A stretch of DNA of 64,000 bases, taken from Stenocarpella maydis. Taxonomy: Eukaryota > Ascomycota > Sordariomycetes > Diaporthales > Diaporthaceae. Positions 44,539 to 54,563 of this stretch are shown piece by piece; position 1 is the first letter of the stretch, and each line of letters begins with the position of its first letter. The notes below the pieces were generated by a model. That model was not told where the DNA came from. It worked only from the letters and a program-made list of their open reading frames with translations, and did not search any database. Location of the stretch: positions 489,331 through 553,330 of the forward strand of contig NQMI01000003.1 of the NCBI GenBank assembly GCA_002270565.1. Reading direction: 5' to 3'. A program made the translations under genes and the position numbers.

Positions 44539-44889
44539 CTTATCGTCGAAAAATGGAGGGGAGACGTAAAGGTCATGTTGACGATGACAAGAGACACTCC
44601 ATGCTCATCATCCACTTGCTCAAGTCCTTCCAGGCTTCCAGGGTTGAGACAGAGGATCAGCCTCGACAACACTCCAACGGGTTAAACCCTGGGAAGGGTG
44701 GGGAATACCCTGATACCTCCCCGGTAGCTCATGCACTACTGGGGTCGGGCTGCCCAGATAACGATAAGCCTGGAAATTTTCGAGATTGAGGGTCGCATTC
44801 TTGGGGCTCCAGGAACTTTTTGACAGCCTCCTACAACCCGCCTGCGAACCTGCGCTCCCCCCCGCCATTGAGGACATTCACACGCAAAA
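44539..44889. promoter_or_regulatory. Divergent promoter region of vps28 and noc2
   Basis: 351 bp between two head-to-head start codons. It includes the short upstream ORF of vps28 (ATG at about 44573-44575). The only motif I see is a loose inverted repeat cgggttaaaccctggg near 44679. Confidence 0.6.
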
Positions 44890-47256
44890 ATGGCACCCAC
44901 AAAAAGGAACGCAAAGGCGACCAAGAAGTTCGAGAAGAAGCACCTCAAAGGCGTTCTCGACAAGCGCAAGGAGGAATCAAAAGTCAAGAAGCGAATCCAG
45001 GCAAAGAACAAGAAGCAGACAAAGCACTCAAAGGACGATGAATTCTTCAAGGGCCCCAAGGATGCCGCCAAGGAGGCCAGCGACAAGAAGAAGCCAGGAA
45101 CCACTGTCAGCAGCATGAGCGTCGACGACTTCTTCAGCGGCGGCTTTGAAATCCTCGACAAGGGCAAGGACGGCAAGAAGGCTGGCAAGCTTGGGAAGAG
45201 GAAGCGAGGTGGCCAGGAAACAGACGGCTCCTCCGAAGACGGCAGCGATGAAGGAGCACCGGCATCCGCTGATGGCAGCGACACTGACTCAGAGGAAGAG
45301 AATGTTGGCATTGGCAAAGAGGACATGGACGCGTTGGCCAAGGACGACCCGGAGTTCTACAAGTACCTGCAAGAAAACGACCCCGAGGCGCTGGAGTTTG
45401 ACGAAAATGTGGACATGGCCGAGATCGACGAGCTCAGCTCTGGAGAAGACGACGACCGACCGAAGAAGAAGCAGAAGAAGGGCAAGAAGACTGCCGGCGA
45501 CGAGTCGGACGACAAATTCTCGCAGCACAACGAACTTACAAAGCCCATGATTGCAAAATGGAAAGCGTCAATAGAAGAGAAGCACTCCCTCCGGGCGGCG
45601 AGGCAAGTGGTCTTGGCTTTCCGAAGTGCCGCGCATCTCAACGAGGACGAGGACGACGAGAACAAGCAAAAGTACTCCATCACAAGTCCCGAGGTCTTCC
45701 ACGACATCCTCATGGTTGCTCTGAAGCAGATACCCGACGTTCTGCAGCATCATGTTCCTATCAAGGAGACGGCAAGTGGCAAGGTCTATGTCCCGACCGA
45801 CTCCAAGAAGTTCCGAACCCTCTCGATACTCGTCAAGAGCTTTACGGCATCCATTCTTCACCTGCTCGGAACCCTCTCGGATGACGCCACACTCAAGCTC
45901 ACCCTCTCTGCCCTAACGCCTTTGCTACCTTACCTCCTGACCTTGCGTAAAGTCTTGAAGAATCTCGTCAAGACTGTGGTGCACTTCTGGTCGCAGTCTT
46001 TTAGCAGTGATGCCACCAGAATCACGGCATTTTTGGTGCTAAGAAGGCTTGTCGTCATTGGCGACAAGGGTATTCGCGAGGCAGTGCTCAAGGTTGCATA
46101 CCAAGGCTTGATCCAGGGCAGCCGGGCAACGAACCCGAACACCATACAAGGCATCAACCTGATGAAGAACTCTGCGGCCGAGCTCTGGGGCATCGACCAG
46201 AGCATTGGGTACACAACTGCGTTCACATTCATCCGTCAACTTGCCATCCACCTGCGCAATAGCATCACTCACAACCAGAACGACTCGTACAAGGCTGTTT
46301 ACAACTGGCAATATGTGCACTCGCTAGACTTCTGGTCTTGTGTGCTAGCGGAGCACTGCAGCATGCTAAAGGAGGCCGAGCATGGCAAGGAGAGCCAGCT
46401 GAAATTGCTCGTCTACCCGCTTGTCCAGGTCACACTCGGCGCCATGCGCTTGATTCCCACGGCCACCTACTTCCCCCTCCGGTTCCAGCTCATCCGCTCC
46501 CTCCTGCGACTCTCTCGTGCCACAGGCACATACATCCCGCTGGCCTCAGCCCTGATTGAGGTCTTGAACTCTGCCGAGATGAAGAAGCCTCCAAAAGCCA
46601 CAACCCTCAAGGCGCTGGACTTCAGCGTCCAGTACAAAGCACCCAAATCATACCTGCGCACTCGAGTGTACCAGGACGGTGTCGGTGAGCAGGTTGTCGA
46701 ACTGTTCTGCGAGTACTTTGCTATCTGGTCCACCAACATTGCCTTCCCAGAATTTGCTCTGCCCGTCGTGGTCATGCTCAAGCGATGGAGCAAGGAGGCC
46801 AGGGGCAACAAGAAGGGCAATAGTGGAAACAAGAACTCCAAATTAGTTTCACAGATCTCACTCTTGGTACAAAAGCTGGAGGCGAACGCCAGGTTCATCG
46901 AAGAGAAGCGGTCCAAGGTCGATTTCGCACCCAAGAACAGGACGCAGGTGGACAAGTTCCTCAGCGGATTTGACTGGGAGAAGACTCCGGTGGGCGCGTT
47001 TGCGGTGGGCCAGCGGAAGCAGAGAGAAGAGAAGCGGAAGATGCTCGAGGAGGCGCGCAAGGAGGATGACAGGAAGAGGAAAGAGGAAGAACAGAAGAAG
47101 ATCGAGGGCAGTGATGACGAAGCCGAGAGTGATGGAAGCGAGGGTAGTGAGGACAGCGATGGATCTGAAGAGGAGGAGCTCGAGGATGAGATCTCCGAGG
47201 GTGGAGAGGAGTCCGAGGACGAGTCCGAGGACGAGACGGAGGACGAGGAAGAGTGA
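44890..47256 (+). CDS. noc2: Noc2, nucleolar 60S ribosome-assembly protein (788 aa)
   Basis: Forms Noc1-Noc2 and Noc2-Noc3 complexes that carry pre-60S particles through the nucleolus and nucleoplasm. It is a single intron-less frame from ATG 44890. The N-terminus is very basic (KKFEKKHLKGVLDKRKEESK), a nucleolar-type signal. Acidic stretches follow to about residue 200. The Noc2 domain (about 290-650) contains FLVLRRLVVIGDKGIREAVL, WGIDQSIGYTTAFTFIRQLA, YNWQYVHSLDFWSCVLAEH and PLVQVTLGAMRLIPTATYFP. After GFDWEKTPVGAF comes a charged coiled-coil and a long Glu/Asp/Ser tail. The length is close to the usual 700-800 aa. Confidence 0.96.
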   Translation: MAPTKRNAKATKKFEKKHLKGVLDKRKEESKVKKRIQAKNKKQTKHSKDDEFFKGPKDAAKEASDKKKPGTTVSSMSVDDFFSGGFEILDKGKDGKKAGKLGKRKRGGQETDGSSEDGSDEGAPASADGSDTDSEEENVGIGKEDMDALAKDDPEFYKYLQENDPEALEFDENVDMAEIDELSSGEDDDRPKKKQKKGKKTAGDESDDKFSQHNELTKPMIAKWKASIEEKHSLRAARQVVLAFRSAAHLNEDEDDENKQKYSITSPEVFHDILMVALKQIPDVLQHHVPIKETASGKVYVPTDSKKFRTLSILVKSFTASILHLLGTLSDDATLKLTLSALTPLLPYLLTLRKVLKNLVKTVVHFWSQSFSSDATRITAFLVLRRLVVIGDKGIREAVLKVAYQGLIQGSRATNPNTIQGINLMKNSAAELWGIDQSIGYTTAFTFIRQLAIHLRNSITHNQNDSYKAVYNWQYVHSLDFWSCVLAEHCSMLKEAEHGKESQLKLLVYPLVQVTLGAMRLIPTATYFPLRFQLIRSLLRLSRATGTYIPLASALIEVLNSAEMKKPPKATTLKALDFSVQYKAPKSYLRTRVYQDGVGEQVVELFCEYFAIWSTNIAFPEFALPVVVMLKRWSKEARGNKKGNSGNKNSKLVSQISLLVQKLEANARFIEEKRSKVDFAPKNRTQVDKFLSGFDWEKTPVGAFAVGQRKQREEKRKMLEEARKEDDRKRKEEEQKKIEGSDDEAESDGSEGSEDSDGSEEEELEDEISEGGEESEDESEDETEDEEE

Positions 47257-47755
47257 TTACTTGGTGGACTTGGCTGTTTCCTATTACAGCCCGTGGTGCG
47301 AGAGTATTCCGGTCAGACTGAGGCTCAGGTCTGTACAAAACTCTTGTCGAGCTCAATACCCATACTATTATGTGTTATGGTTCAAATTTCTTGGAGGACT
47401 TATTGATCATTAGAGGCCTAGCAGTGAATTCGCGCACAATCATATGCACAGGTGTGTCGGCAGAGTCGCTATGCTGCCGGTCACTTAGAACCTGTCCACA
47501 TCGTCAACAGGACTATGCCGTTGTACACACAAGGTCTCACCGTCGTGTCAACTGAAGAGCATGGCCTAGACAGCTCCAAGGTATAAAACATCAAGATCAT
47601 ACTGACTGGGCATCGGCCCGGTCCGCAACATCACCTCATCTCTCTCCACAGTATGGCTATCTAGGCTGATTTCCTCCCATCGATAGTAGCCATGCGGCGA
47701 AAGCCTCACCAATATTAGCCAAGTTACCCTCAGTCCAGACCAGGGCCAACTCATA
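47257..47755. other. Convergent 3' region of noc2 and the downstream minus-strand gene
   Basis: 499 bp between convergent stops, AT-richer than the flanking coding sequence, with no gene visible. It probably holds both 3' untranslated regions. Confidence 0.6.
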
Positions 47756-48256
47756 TCACCCTATCTCACGAATCCATCGGTCCTTCCCCGCTCGGAGCTT
47801 CACTACTAAAGGGGAGGCAAACGTCAGAGTTAGAGCCAACAAGGCGAAGTCCTCTTTCGGACGAACTCCGTTCACAACGAGGCAGGCGACTTGTTTCTTG
47901 GCTTGTGCCTGTGCCCGCCACCCAACCCCCCATCCCATGTCGTTGCCATCCTCGTCATTGCCGGCACCCGGATTCGGAGTGTCTCCACCCAGGGGCTTCT
48001 TCCTGAGCTCCTTGACTGCGCGATTGCTCTTGATCTTCCGCTGTGCGTCGTTCTTGAGTGGTAAAAGGGTTTTGCCCGGGTCCCAGTTGGCGTCGATGAT
48101 TAGCTGAGGCATGTTCTTCGAGTGCTTCTGGCCTTCGGATACGACCCGGAGGGCCTCGGCAACAATAGGGTCGACCGGCTTTCCTCCTAGCAGGCGCTCC
48201 CTCATATTGCTGTATGGGTTTTGGCCAGGGAGCTTATCAAGCTCATACTTGTCCAT
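47756..48256 (-). CDS. Unknown small basic protein, second of a tightly spaced pair (166 aa)
   Basis: Not recognised. The ATG at 48254-48256 begins MDKYELDKLPGQNPYSNMRE and lies only 14 nt behind the TAG of the gene upstream on the same strand. The first 100 residues look well ordered, with alternating charged and hydrophobic residues (VAEALRVVSEGQKHSKNMPQ and ANWDPGKTLLPLKNDAQRKI). The rest is Gly/Asn-rich. The C-terminus is doubtful. A possible intron at 47806-47890 (weak donor gtcgcc, branch-like ctctaac, acceptor cctttag) would put a TAG right after residue 122 (...AQAKKQ). The lack of room for a promoter suggests a shared transcript with the upstream gene or a promoter inside it. Confidence 0.65.
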   Translation of the reverse strand: MDKYELDKLPGQNPYSNMRERLLGGKPVDPIVAEALRVVSEGQKHSKNMPQLIIDANWDPGKTLLPLKNDAQRKIKSNRAVKELRKKPLGGDTPNPGAGNDEDGNDMGWGVGWRAQAQAKKQVACLVVNGVRPKEDFALLALTLTFASPLVVKLRAGKDRWIREIG

Positions 48257-48270
48257 TTTCCACGAGCACA

Positions 48271-50172
48271 CTACTCGCCAGAGCTATAATCTGGATCGGC
48301 GTCCGGAGAAGGCGCACCGTCACGGCGATAGTAGCCACCATCGTCCTCGGTCTCGCCGTCGGCGGCCTCTTCTGCGCTCTGGCTCTTGGCCTGCGCCTTC
48401 GAGGCGGCAGCCGCGCGGCTCTGCTCCTCCTCCATCTCCCGCTCCCGCTTCAGCATGTTCTCCCGGGACTTGAGCGCCTTGTAACGGTAGGGAGAAAGGT
48501 TCTTTTTCCTCAGGTACTGATCAAACGTGAGGCCCTCCCTTCCCCAGTCGCTCTCCTTGGCATAGTACTCACTCCTGGACATGCCCTTCTCCAACCACGG
48601 CTTCTCCGCCAACACCCTCCTCACGAGACCCGTCTCAGCGGGGGTTCTTCCGCGGCGGTCGCGCGCGGGTGGAGGATGGCCCCGGTCCGATGGAAAGCCG
48701 CCCCGGTTCCTCGTGGCAGCCCTGTTGTGGTATGCCGAAGCACCGATGCCCCGTCGCTCCAGCTCTGAGTCCTACTCAGAAAGCGTGGGCGGGATCTGGG
48801 AGGTCGGCGCTCGGAAACCCGAGGCAAAGTTGCTTCGCGGTACGGAAGGCATGCCGGGGTGGTCCTGAGAGCCAGGGGATGGCGGAGGCCGGAAGTGAGG
48901 GGGTGGAGCCATCCGCCCACGCCCTGCCATCGCGGCTGGGTTCACCCCGTCCTGAGATGATGGTGGCCCTCCAGGCGCGTTGGGGGCGTACGGAGGGTGG
49001 TCCAGCCCTCCACCAGATGGTCCCGCCGCGGCCGCTGGGTATCTGCTTGGCCCAGACAAAGTTGGCGCGGGTCCACCCGTCGAGTCGGTGGAGCTCCGGC
49101 GGATGGAATCCAAGTTGCCCGGCGGAGAGACTGAGCGAGTGGTCGGGGCGTTGGGAGGGTTCTGGTGCGGATCCCGGTAGCCCGGAGCCTCGGGAATGCG
49201 GCTGACAGGCGCGGCTGGGCTCTGAGGCTCGGCTTTGGCCTGCGTGGTCCGGGCCTCGCGTTTGAGCGTCCCGGGCACGAAGCCATCCCACTCGTTATCG
49301 TCGTCGTCGTCGGATCTGCGCGCCAACTGTCCGCCACCTTGCGCATGGGGGGCTGGCTCTGTGTGGCTGTGGCTCGAAGGGACAGGTCCAGTGTTGAGAT
49401 GCGGGGCAACTGAGCACGGAACGACTGACGGAGCCACGGCCTGCGAAGCGTTTGGACGTGAAGCGGTTGGCGGGCCGCTCAACGGAAGGGCCACCGGACC
49501 AGAGGATGTCATGGGAGCATGGCGAGGCCTGGGCGCCCGTGTATTCGCGGGTGCTGGCCAGATCGCCGAAGGTGGAACACCAGGAGCCCGGCTGACATGT
49601 GTTGGGCCCGATATGAGGGGACGGCCGACATGACGAGACACTGGTATGGTGGCAGGGCGAGGGCAAGAAGACGAGGGAGGCGGACCAGGCTCTCGACGAA
49701 CCCCAGAGGCACTGGAGGAGAAATCTGTAAGTAATGGCTCTCTCTGTGGGCCTAATAGACAGTAACTGAGCCAAGTATTAGGAAGGAACTAACATGTTAG
49801 GATTGGCGCTTGGGTTCTTGTTGGCTCGATCCTGATTTGTGTTGTAAGGACGCCTGTCACTGTATATTAAGCCAGTGGGCGTCCGGATTCACGTCACACC
49901 TAGGTATCTTCGCTTCGGTCAGAGCAAACTCACTTGCTTTGGCTGTCATTGGCTCGAGATGGACTACCTTGTCCTTGACCTGAGCCGACGGGACCTGGTC
50001 CGAACAGAGCATTGTATCTAATGAAACCCGTGAGCAGTTGATCGAGGAGAGACGGGTAACACATAAGCCTTGGATTCCAGGACGTAGGAGAAAGAACATA
50101 CCTGTCGGTGGGCTCTCGTCGCCAGTCATCATCGCGGTTGGTCCATATATTCTTCCAGGGCGGTTGGCTCAT
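48271..50172 (-). CDS. Unknown proline-rich disordered protein, four or five exons, with in-frame TAG
   Basis: Not recognised. Exons: 50102-50172 (MSQPPWKNIWTNRDDDWRRE), 49934-50017, 49794-49853, then 49711 downward. The three introns have donors gtatgt, gtgagt and gttagt and acceptors attag, gacag and tccag, and all phases join. The long last exon is Pro/Ser/Ala-rich with an acidic RRSDDDDDNEWDGFVPGTL patch. The reading frame meets a TAG at 48772-48774 (context GAG TAG GAC) and then continues in the same frame to 48271 with an ordered, charged C-terminus (WLEKGMSRSEYYAKESDWGR, KALKSRENMLKREREMEEE). A 72-nt intron (48772-48843, donor gtaccg) or a 54-nt intron (48765-48818, donor gtttcc) would remove the stop in phase, but both donors are weak. 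If spliced over the 72-nt intron the product is about 527 aa. Otherwise the gene is split by a nonsense codon. Confidence 0.65.
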
Positions 50173-51003
50173 GGTGGAAGGTGGAGGCCGCTGCCTTAAC
50201 AATACACGTCTTCGTTCGTGTCTGTGTTGTTCCGCAGGGCGCAGCGGCAGAAAGGAAACTGGGCTGACAGCAAAGCTGATCACAGTGGGGCAGGTTTATA
50301 GGGGACTTGGTTGCAATGAAGGAAAAGAAGCTAGATCAACAGTGGGTATAGGAGTGAGGTGCAGTGATGAAAAAGAAGCTGGGCCGACGGAGACGCTGAT
50401 CGAGCTTTATAAAGGGGTGGGATGGGTCCAGTCCATAAACACAGTCACCGACCATGACCTTCACTTGGGTTTGGATGTCTGAGGTATCCCGATGGCGCAA
50501 TATTTTGTTGGCAAGTAAATAAAACCGTCCGAACTTCTATCAGTTGGCCCGTTTATCCCCACCCTCTTCTCCCTCGTGACTGGCTAATTTGATTCTGAAG
50601 TGTAAACAAAACCATTGTCCGTCAAGTCTTCTAGGTATCTTGTTTGCAACGGAAGAAGTTTGGATTCTTTCATTGAAGTTTACATGACCAAGTCCATCCC
50701 ATCCTCGTACCAGACCTTGTTGCATATCACCCAAGTAGTGCCTGGATGATTGGTAGTAGTGCAGGAAGACACACACAGACCCGTTTCACTTGAGACCACA
50801 TGTCTGGTTAGAGGGTCGTCAGGCCACCTATGAAATCCATTCAACATCATTTCTCTCTTCGCATGGCTTCAAGGGCAAAGAATTCCACTCATTTGAGGTA
50901 CCGAACAAATGCTGCGATTAGGGGGATATCAGTCATCACAAACATTCAGTTATATTCTGACTACCATCATACATATTGGGCATGGAACCAACAAACTGTT
51001 GAT
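50173..51003. other. Intergenic, AT-rich
   Basis: Upstream of the proline-rich gene. It contains a duplicated-looking stretch near 50290-50410, where ggaaaagaagct.gatc and gaaaaagaagctgggccgac resemble the sequence at 50257-50285. No gene is supported. Confidence 0.5.
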
Positions 51004-51430
51004 TCAGATGTGCGGTGCATCTGGTTCTAGGAAAGCACCTTGGCAAACTTGCTGGCCCGGCACAACTCCCTCAACGGTGTGGTCGTCAATCACGACCTGA
51101 GCAAATACTGCCTCCTCGACAGCAGTATTTCTTTTCAGAAATCAGCTGAGCTCACATAAAATCTCTAATTGGTACTTCTCGGCGGCTTACCCAGACAAGG
51201 ACGAAACGTCATCGTTGATAGTACCTGCAACTATTAGGAAACCCTGGACCAGGGCACCGCGCTTCTACGGAAGCAGGTTATAATTACGCTTATGTTTAAT
51301 GTGTCATGTCTACATATGCATACATGACATTGGACTGCTAGATCAAAGACTGCGAAACAGGGTGGCGCTATGGAGCCAACGAACCAGCGTGGATGCTGAG
51401 CCGAAGGACGTTGGTGTTGATGTTGCTCAT
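51004..51430 (-). CDS. Candidate small protein gene, three exons (68 aa)
   Basis: Unrecognised. Exon 1, 51385-51430 (MSNINTNVLRLSIHA); exon 2, 51191-51224, only 34 nt (TINDDVSSLSG); exon 3, 51004-51130 (TAVEEAVFAQVVIDDHTVEG onward, ending ...LEPDAPHI and TGA). Intron 1 (160 nt) has donor gttcgt, branch-like cctaat and acceptor ttgcag. Intron 2 (60 nt) has gtaagc, branch-like gctgat and acceptor aaaag. The three exons join in phase and give a compact, soluble protein composition unlike the surrounding AT-rich DNA. No membrane segment or signal is seen. It could instead be the remnant of a longer gene. A TATA-like stretch (ataatttatacta) lies upstream near 51462-51475. Confidence 0.42.
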
Positions 51431-52045
51431 AGCAGCGCCTCAGGTGATGATGCAATGGATTAGTATAAATTATGGATCAAAATCCCCGAGCAGCCATCAT
51501 CTGGCCCTATGGTTGCTTTGAATGCAACCAGCAGCCCGGCCAACTGTCTGAGGTCCGCACTTGAGCAGCTGGGCCTTATGGAAGAAGCGGCGTTATTCCA
51601 TATTTCTGTGCGAGATCCCTCAATTGGCCCCGTCTAAACTTGTTTAAGCTTTATTTCCAAGCTACTCTCATCCAATTTTATGATACATTCATAGATATCA
51701 AGGTCGTCCCGGCAATTTAGCACTGCTGCGTCCATGGCACAGGATTTTGACTTGAGATTCAACACTTAATTCTCTTATGATCTGATTCAGGAGATGCAAG
51801 CAACGTTGTTTCCTCCAACTAGAAATCTGTCAGAAAATAAAGACAATACATTGTAGACCACCGGAGTATATGTATGGACTCAAGGCTTCCTATTTCTGGA
51901 TATTACAACAAAGAAATCATGGATCAACAGTGGTAGCACCCCAGTGTGTTGTTCCAATCGTGCAATTCGGCCGAAGTCGCACCAAAATCCGAACTTGGAA
52001 ACATCAGGTGGATATTCTTCAGCCAACAATTTCAAGTGCCCAGAT
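51431..52045. other. Intergenic, AT-rich
   Basis: 615 bp with no coherent exons on either strand. It separates the candidate small gene from the 3' end of the kinase-like pseudogene. Confidence 0.5.
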
Positions 52046-53145
52046 CTACTCGACACCAACGAGAGATTCAACGAGCTCTATTGTCTTGTGGTCGTCCATC
52101 GCCGCTGCATACCGCACGGCCATAGCCTGGACCTGTTTCTTGGGCTGCATCGCATAAGGGCACATGATCCATCCGACACCTGCAAGGAAGGACTTCCCAT
52201 ATTCGTCAAGTACTTCCTTCTGTGAACTGGAGAATTCTGGGCCACCATAGATGGTCAAATGCTCCAGGTAGTGATCTAAGATTTCCATCTCATGAGCTCT
52301 CCTGTCACTGATGGATAGCGACCCGGCGATGAAGTATGCTACGTCATGGAAGGCAGAGCCAATATGAATCGCCTGCCAGTCGAGGAAGCACGGCTGATCC
52401 TGAACGAAGTATGTGTTCCCAGTGTGAGGGTCACCGTGTACCATACACTGAAACTTGGCGTTGTGGTGCTTGTAATGTGTCTTCAAGGCAGCCGTCATGC
52501 GCTTCTGGTCCTTGAGATAATCGTGGATTCCGGACGGTCGGTCATCAGACAAGACGACTGCCTCGTAGGTCTCCATTAGGGATAGAATGGCGCACTCATA
52601 ATGGGCCGTCAGCCAATGGTACTCTTCTGCTCTCGCGTTCCATGTTTCAGCGTGCAGGGCAGCAAGCTGCTTGACACCCGCCAGCACCCGGGAGACGGGC
52701 CATGGCTCAGCTGGGTCGCCAAACTTGCACCCCTGGGCGTTGAGGTCGTCCATGATGATGATACCTTGGTCAACTCCGTTGTGGCCGGCCCAGTGGGACT
52801 TGGGTAGGCTGATATGGTCCAGTTTCGGCGCAAGTCGGTTGAAAAACTCGGCCTCACCAACGTAAAGGTTGGCAAGCCAGGGATACAAGGCTTTGATATT
52901 CGGGTCGAAGCCGCCCTTGATACAGATAAACTCCTGTCTGCTGCGACCAGGAGTATTGCTATCATCGTAGACAACTGTGGCAAAGACTTTGCTGGCTGTT
53001 CCATGAACTACTTCGTGATTTCCACACTTCTCACTTGATGCCCAAGCACGCGAGCGAGCCACTCAGCGACAATGTCCTGAGGTACCATGGGAAGCATGGA
53101 GTGTACAGCACTATCTGCAGCCTTTTGTACAGGTGCAGTTGCCAT
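52046..53145 (-). pseudogene. CHK-type (EcKinase/choline-kinase-like) kinase with one frameshift
   Basis: Member of the aminoglycoside/choline-kinase superfamily (CHK kinase-like, EcKinase) that phosphorylates small molecules. The 5' part (53145 to about 53008) encodes MATAPVQKAADSAV then EWLARVLGHQVRSVEITK and hits a stop. The 3' part (52046 to about 53020) continues in another frame with the expected next residues, VVHGTASKVFATVVY. One base appears to be missing at about 53010-53015, and a 39-nt intron there would neither restore frame nor keep the HGTASK motif. The remaining protein is intact: Brenner motif VHGDPHTGNTYF with the catalytic Asp, metal-binding FLDWQAIHIG, and the C-terminal helices. 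Either a recent single-hit pseudogene or an assembly indel. Confidence 0.8.
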
Positions 53146-54563
53146 TGCGCTGACAAGATGATGTTTGCTAGGATTAAAGTTGGTAGGAGATGTTGCCCGG
53201 GGAAGGTTCAAGATTGAACTGGTGACTCTAAGCAGCAAAGCTGGAAACCCAGGCGGGCCTGCATCCACCCCTCCTTACCAGCTGACACTACACCCTCCGA
53301 AATTTTCCTACAAACCAATCAAGACAGCTTTGTCCTACCGTGGCGGGACTCTTACCCGAGATCGCCGGACAAGACATGTCAGCTGCTGATGTGAGTTGAC
53401 CGCCCATGTTCTATTAGTAGTTTTAATCTCGGTTAAAGCCGAGTGTCGGCACTATATTAATAAGACTAAGACCAGTACCTCGATTCATGGTACACTTTAT
53501 TGCATCCTCATAGAAGAGGAAGATTCGCAGAGCAGAAAACAGAGTGTATAGCGGTCAATACAGTCCCAAATATAGAAGTATCTCCTACCACTCAAAGCAC
53601 ATCTTCTGGGTAACATAGCTATATAGATATATATAGATGTGTAGGTACCTAGGTATATTGGTGTGCAGGCGTATAGTTTGTCTATGTGTGCTAAGTAGTT
53701 TGTAGGAGCATGGACTGGATTGGTATGGGTGATGTAATTAAAATGGTTGCTCAAGTGTGGGTGGTGTACCTAGGTACTCTGAATGTATCTCTATATGATC
53801 CATGTCTTGCTTTAAAGATCTCCGTCTTCTTCTCATGAGGCTGGCCTTAGGAGGTCGCAATCATATTATCGGATTGAGGGGAGACTGGGGCAGTGCGAGC
53901 AGTTGCACAACAGAACGAGTTTGACACTGAACAATCTGCCCCAATAGTCATACCCTCACCCCAAGGTTCCAAGACCAAATCGTGCCTTGGATGACCAACA
54001 CGCACAACCTTGTAGTCCACATTAATGCTGTACATGGCGCATTGATATGTTACCCCACCCACCGTTTTGGCCGAAAATAAAGTCTTTCTGGAATGCGAAG
54101 ACTGGCGGGAGCTGTCTAACATGAGTATTATATTTGACAGATCTCCCCACACATGATGAATGTCTCATGATGTTCCCAGTGTGACGAGCTACTTTGAACG
54201 CTTTCGACCTTACAGACAACCTTCCACCCAGCTCGAAACATCTTGCGGAACATCGGGCACAGGCTAATTAGAACATACTACTACATCCGGATAGGAAATA
54301 TTCGAAAATAGCACCACGGAGAGTATACAAACGCATCACATAGTTAATTAGCAGACGAGATGCAAACTGCACAAAATCACGGGGGCCAAAGGCCAAAATG
54401 CAATGCGATCGTTCTACCTAGCACTTTCGAGTTTGAATACCTCCAACTGAGACCAAGTTCTTCCACACCCATGACAGCCACACTGATTCAGCTGCCCTCG
54501 ACCTGTACGGCTCAGCAGGCAGGGGACCAGCCGCGCCGTGCAGTTCAGCCCAAGACACCTGAC
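53146..54563. other. AT-rich intergenic region
   Basis: 1.4 kb between the kinase-like pseudogene and the P450 3' end. It carries two copies of TACCTAGGTA (53646-53655, 53767-53776) and a TATA/ATAT-rich patch near 53620-53640. No gene is supported. Confidence 0.55.

Noticed and set aside
48772..49641. 289-codon frame taken as its own gene
   Set aside because: It starts at GTG and has no upstream ATG. Splicing to three upstream exons in phase explains it better as part of the proline-rich gene.
52995..53040. 39-nt intron joining the two halves of the CHK kinase
   Set aside because: It is shorter than usual fungal introns, gives the wrong phase and would delete the conserved HGTASK segment.
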